A stretch of 6,522 nt of DNA from Candidatus Zixiibacteriota bacterium (GTDB taxonomy: Bacteria; Zixibacteria; MSB-5A5; UBA10806), in assembly GCA_003520965.1 (NCBI GenBank), contig DOTU01000347.1, positions 1-6,522 of the forward strand, read 5' to 3'. A model generated the notes under the pieces. It was given only the letters and a program-made list of their open reading frames with translations. It was not told where the DNA came from and did no database searches. Below are positions 5,506-6,522 of this stretch, piece after piece; the first letter of the stretch is position 1, and each line of letters begins with the position of its first letter. The translations under genes were made by a program, and so were the position numbers.

Positions 5506-6522
5506 ATGAAACCCGATAATATCATCGTCGCCCTGGCCACGCCGCCAGGACGAGCAGCCCTTGCCATCATCAGGGTTTCCGGTGCGGGTTCGATTGCTCT
5601 GGTATCTCGTTTGATACCGGAGCTTACCGATATCAGCCCTGAACAAGCCCGGCGGCTGATTCACGGTTTCGCTTACGATTCTAACGGCAATCTACTCGAT
5701 GAAATCACCGTCATTCCCTATCTCGCTCCCAAAAGCTATACCGGTGAGGAAATGGTTGAAATTATCTGTCACGGTGGTCGAGTTTCTGGCGGCGTCTTGA
5801 TTTCCAAGCTATGCGAGCTTGGCGCTGGAGTTGCCGAGCCGGGCGAGTTTACCAAACGAGCATTTTTAAACGGACGGATTTCGCTTTCGGAGGCCGAAGC
5901 TGTGGCAGCCGCTATTGAGGCCAAATCGGAATTAGCATTGAAAGCCGCGGCGCGCAATCTCAAAGGGGAGCTTTATGAAAAGGTTGATCATATCCGAAAA
6001 GCTATTAAGAATCTTCTAGCGCTTATAGAAGCCGAGATCGATTTCTCCGACGAGGAGATCAATAAGACGCCATTTGACGAGATTGCGATTGAGATCGCTA
6101 AGCAACACGAACGCACCCGCACGATCCTGAAAAGCTATGATTTCGGACGAGGCCTCAACTCCGGATATAAAATCGCTATTGTCGGACGGACCAATGTCGG
6201 CAAATCATCTCTTCTCAATGCTCTCCTCTCACGCGAACGCGCCATCGTTACCGAAATCCCCGGAACCACGCGCGATACTCTTACCGAATGGATCGAAATC
6301 GCCGGCTTTCCGATTCTCCTGACCGATACCGCCGGCCTGCGCGATACATCAGGTACAATTGAGGCGATTGGTCAGGAACGCACTAAAAGCGAGATCGATA
6401 AATCTGATCTGGTGATTTTTATGATCGACTCCTCAAGTGGCGCGACCGCTGAAGATAATGAAATTTACCGAAGCATGGAAGGCAAGCCAATCCTTGTAGT
6501 CGCCAATAAAATCGATCTCAAT
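5506..6522 (+). CDS. mnmE: tRNA uridine-5-carboxymethylaminomethyl(34) synthesis GTPase MnmE, partial (cut by right edge)
   Basis: GTPase that, with MnmG, installs the (carboxymethyl)aminomethyl group at C5 of wobble U34 in certain tRNAs. The visible 339 residues cover the N-terminal tetrahydrofolate-binding domain (DNIIVALATPPGRAALAIIR, about 4-23; then SYTGEEMVEIICHGG and EPGEFTKRAFLNGR), the first part of the helical domain, and most of the inserted G domain. G1 is GRTNVGKSS (227-235), with Thr229 where Pro is common. G2 is PGTTRDT (252-258), G3 is DTAGLRDT (274-281) and G4 is NKID (334-337). The C-terminal helical part with the catalytic Cys lies beyond the window; E. coli MnmE has 454 residues. 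In-frame ATGs at 5470 and 5488 are alternative starts. I chose 5506 because MKPDNIIVALATPPGR aligns with the usual family start and GAGGA (5490-5494) lies 11 nt upstream. Confidence 0.95.
   Translation, partial: MKPDNIIVALATPPGRAALAIIRVSGAGSIALVSRLIPELTDISPEQARRLIHGFAYDSNGNLLDEITVIPYLAPKSYTGEEMVEIICHGGRVSGGVLISKLCELGAGVAEPGEFTKRAFLNGRISLSEAEAVAAAIEAKSELALKAAARNLKGELYEKVDHIRKAIKNLLALIEAEIDFSDEEINKTPFDEIAIEIAKQHERTRTILKSYDFGRGLNSGYKIAIVGRTNVGKSSLLNALLSRERAIVTEIPGTTRDTLTEWIEIAGFPILLTDTAGLRDTSGTIEAIGQERTKSEIDKSDLVIFMIDSSSGATAEDNEIYRSMEGKPILVVANKIDLN

Overview
The window looks like bacterial chromosomal DNA around the conserved rpmH-rnpA-yidD-yidC-mnmE block, which often lies near the replication origin. 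The lineage cannot be fixed from sequence alone. A long two-domain YidC with a periplasmic-type P1 region points to a Gram-negative-type, didermic bacterium. Its Lys in place of the usual groove Arg and the REP-like intergenic palindromes remind me of FCB-group or related uncultured phyla; this is a tentative impression.

Layout. Positions 1-2063 (minus strand) hold an AT-rich two-gene cassette: a DNA methyltransferase of the N4-cytosine type (TSPPY motif), followed by an open frame cut by the left edge that is probably its restriction endonuclease. The cassette has its own near-perfect sigma70-type promoter (TTGACT-17-TATAAT). Positions 2064-2320 form the divergent intergenic region, with the rpmH promoter (TTGACT-16-TATATT), a small palindrome and a weak terminator-like hairpin. 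From 2321 the plus strand carries rpmH, rnpA (no ATG/GTG/TTG start upstream of its conserved N-terminus), yidD (ATGA overlap with rnpA), a 154-nt AT-rich spacer with a long palindrome, yidC, a small AT-rich GIY-YIG nuclease gene flanked by REP-like elements, a 215-nt hairpin-rich spacer, and mnmE, cut by the right edge inside its G domain at the NKID motif.

How the genes fit together. rpmH (ribosomal protein L34) and rnpA (RNase P protein) serve ribosome and tRNA production. YidD and YidC serve inner-membrane protein insertion. MnmE, with MnmG, modifies the tRNA wobble uridine. The restriction-modification cassette and the GIY-YIG gene appear to be acquired: both are AT-richer than the core genes (37-38% G+C in single sampled lines, against 70% in one yidC line). 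They sit where dnaA (upstream of rpmH) and jag (between yidC and mnmE) are found in many genomes.

I see no tRNA or rRNA gene, CRISPR array or convincing replication origin, and no clear sign of a wholly new multi-gene system. The most notable points are the absent canonical rnpA start, an apparent ATA start behind a good ribosome-binding site in the endonuclease gene, and the repeat-flanked GIY-YIG insertion.
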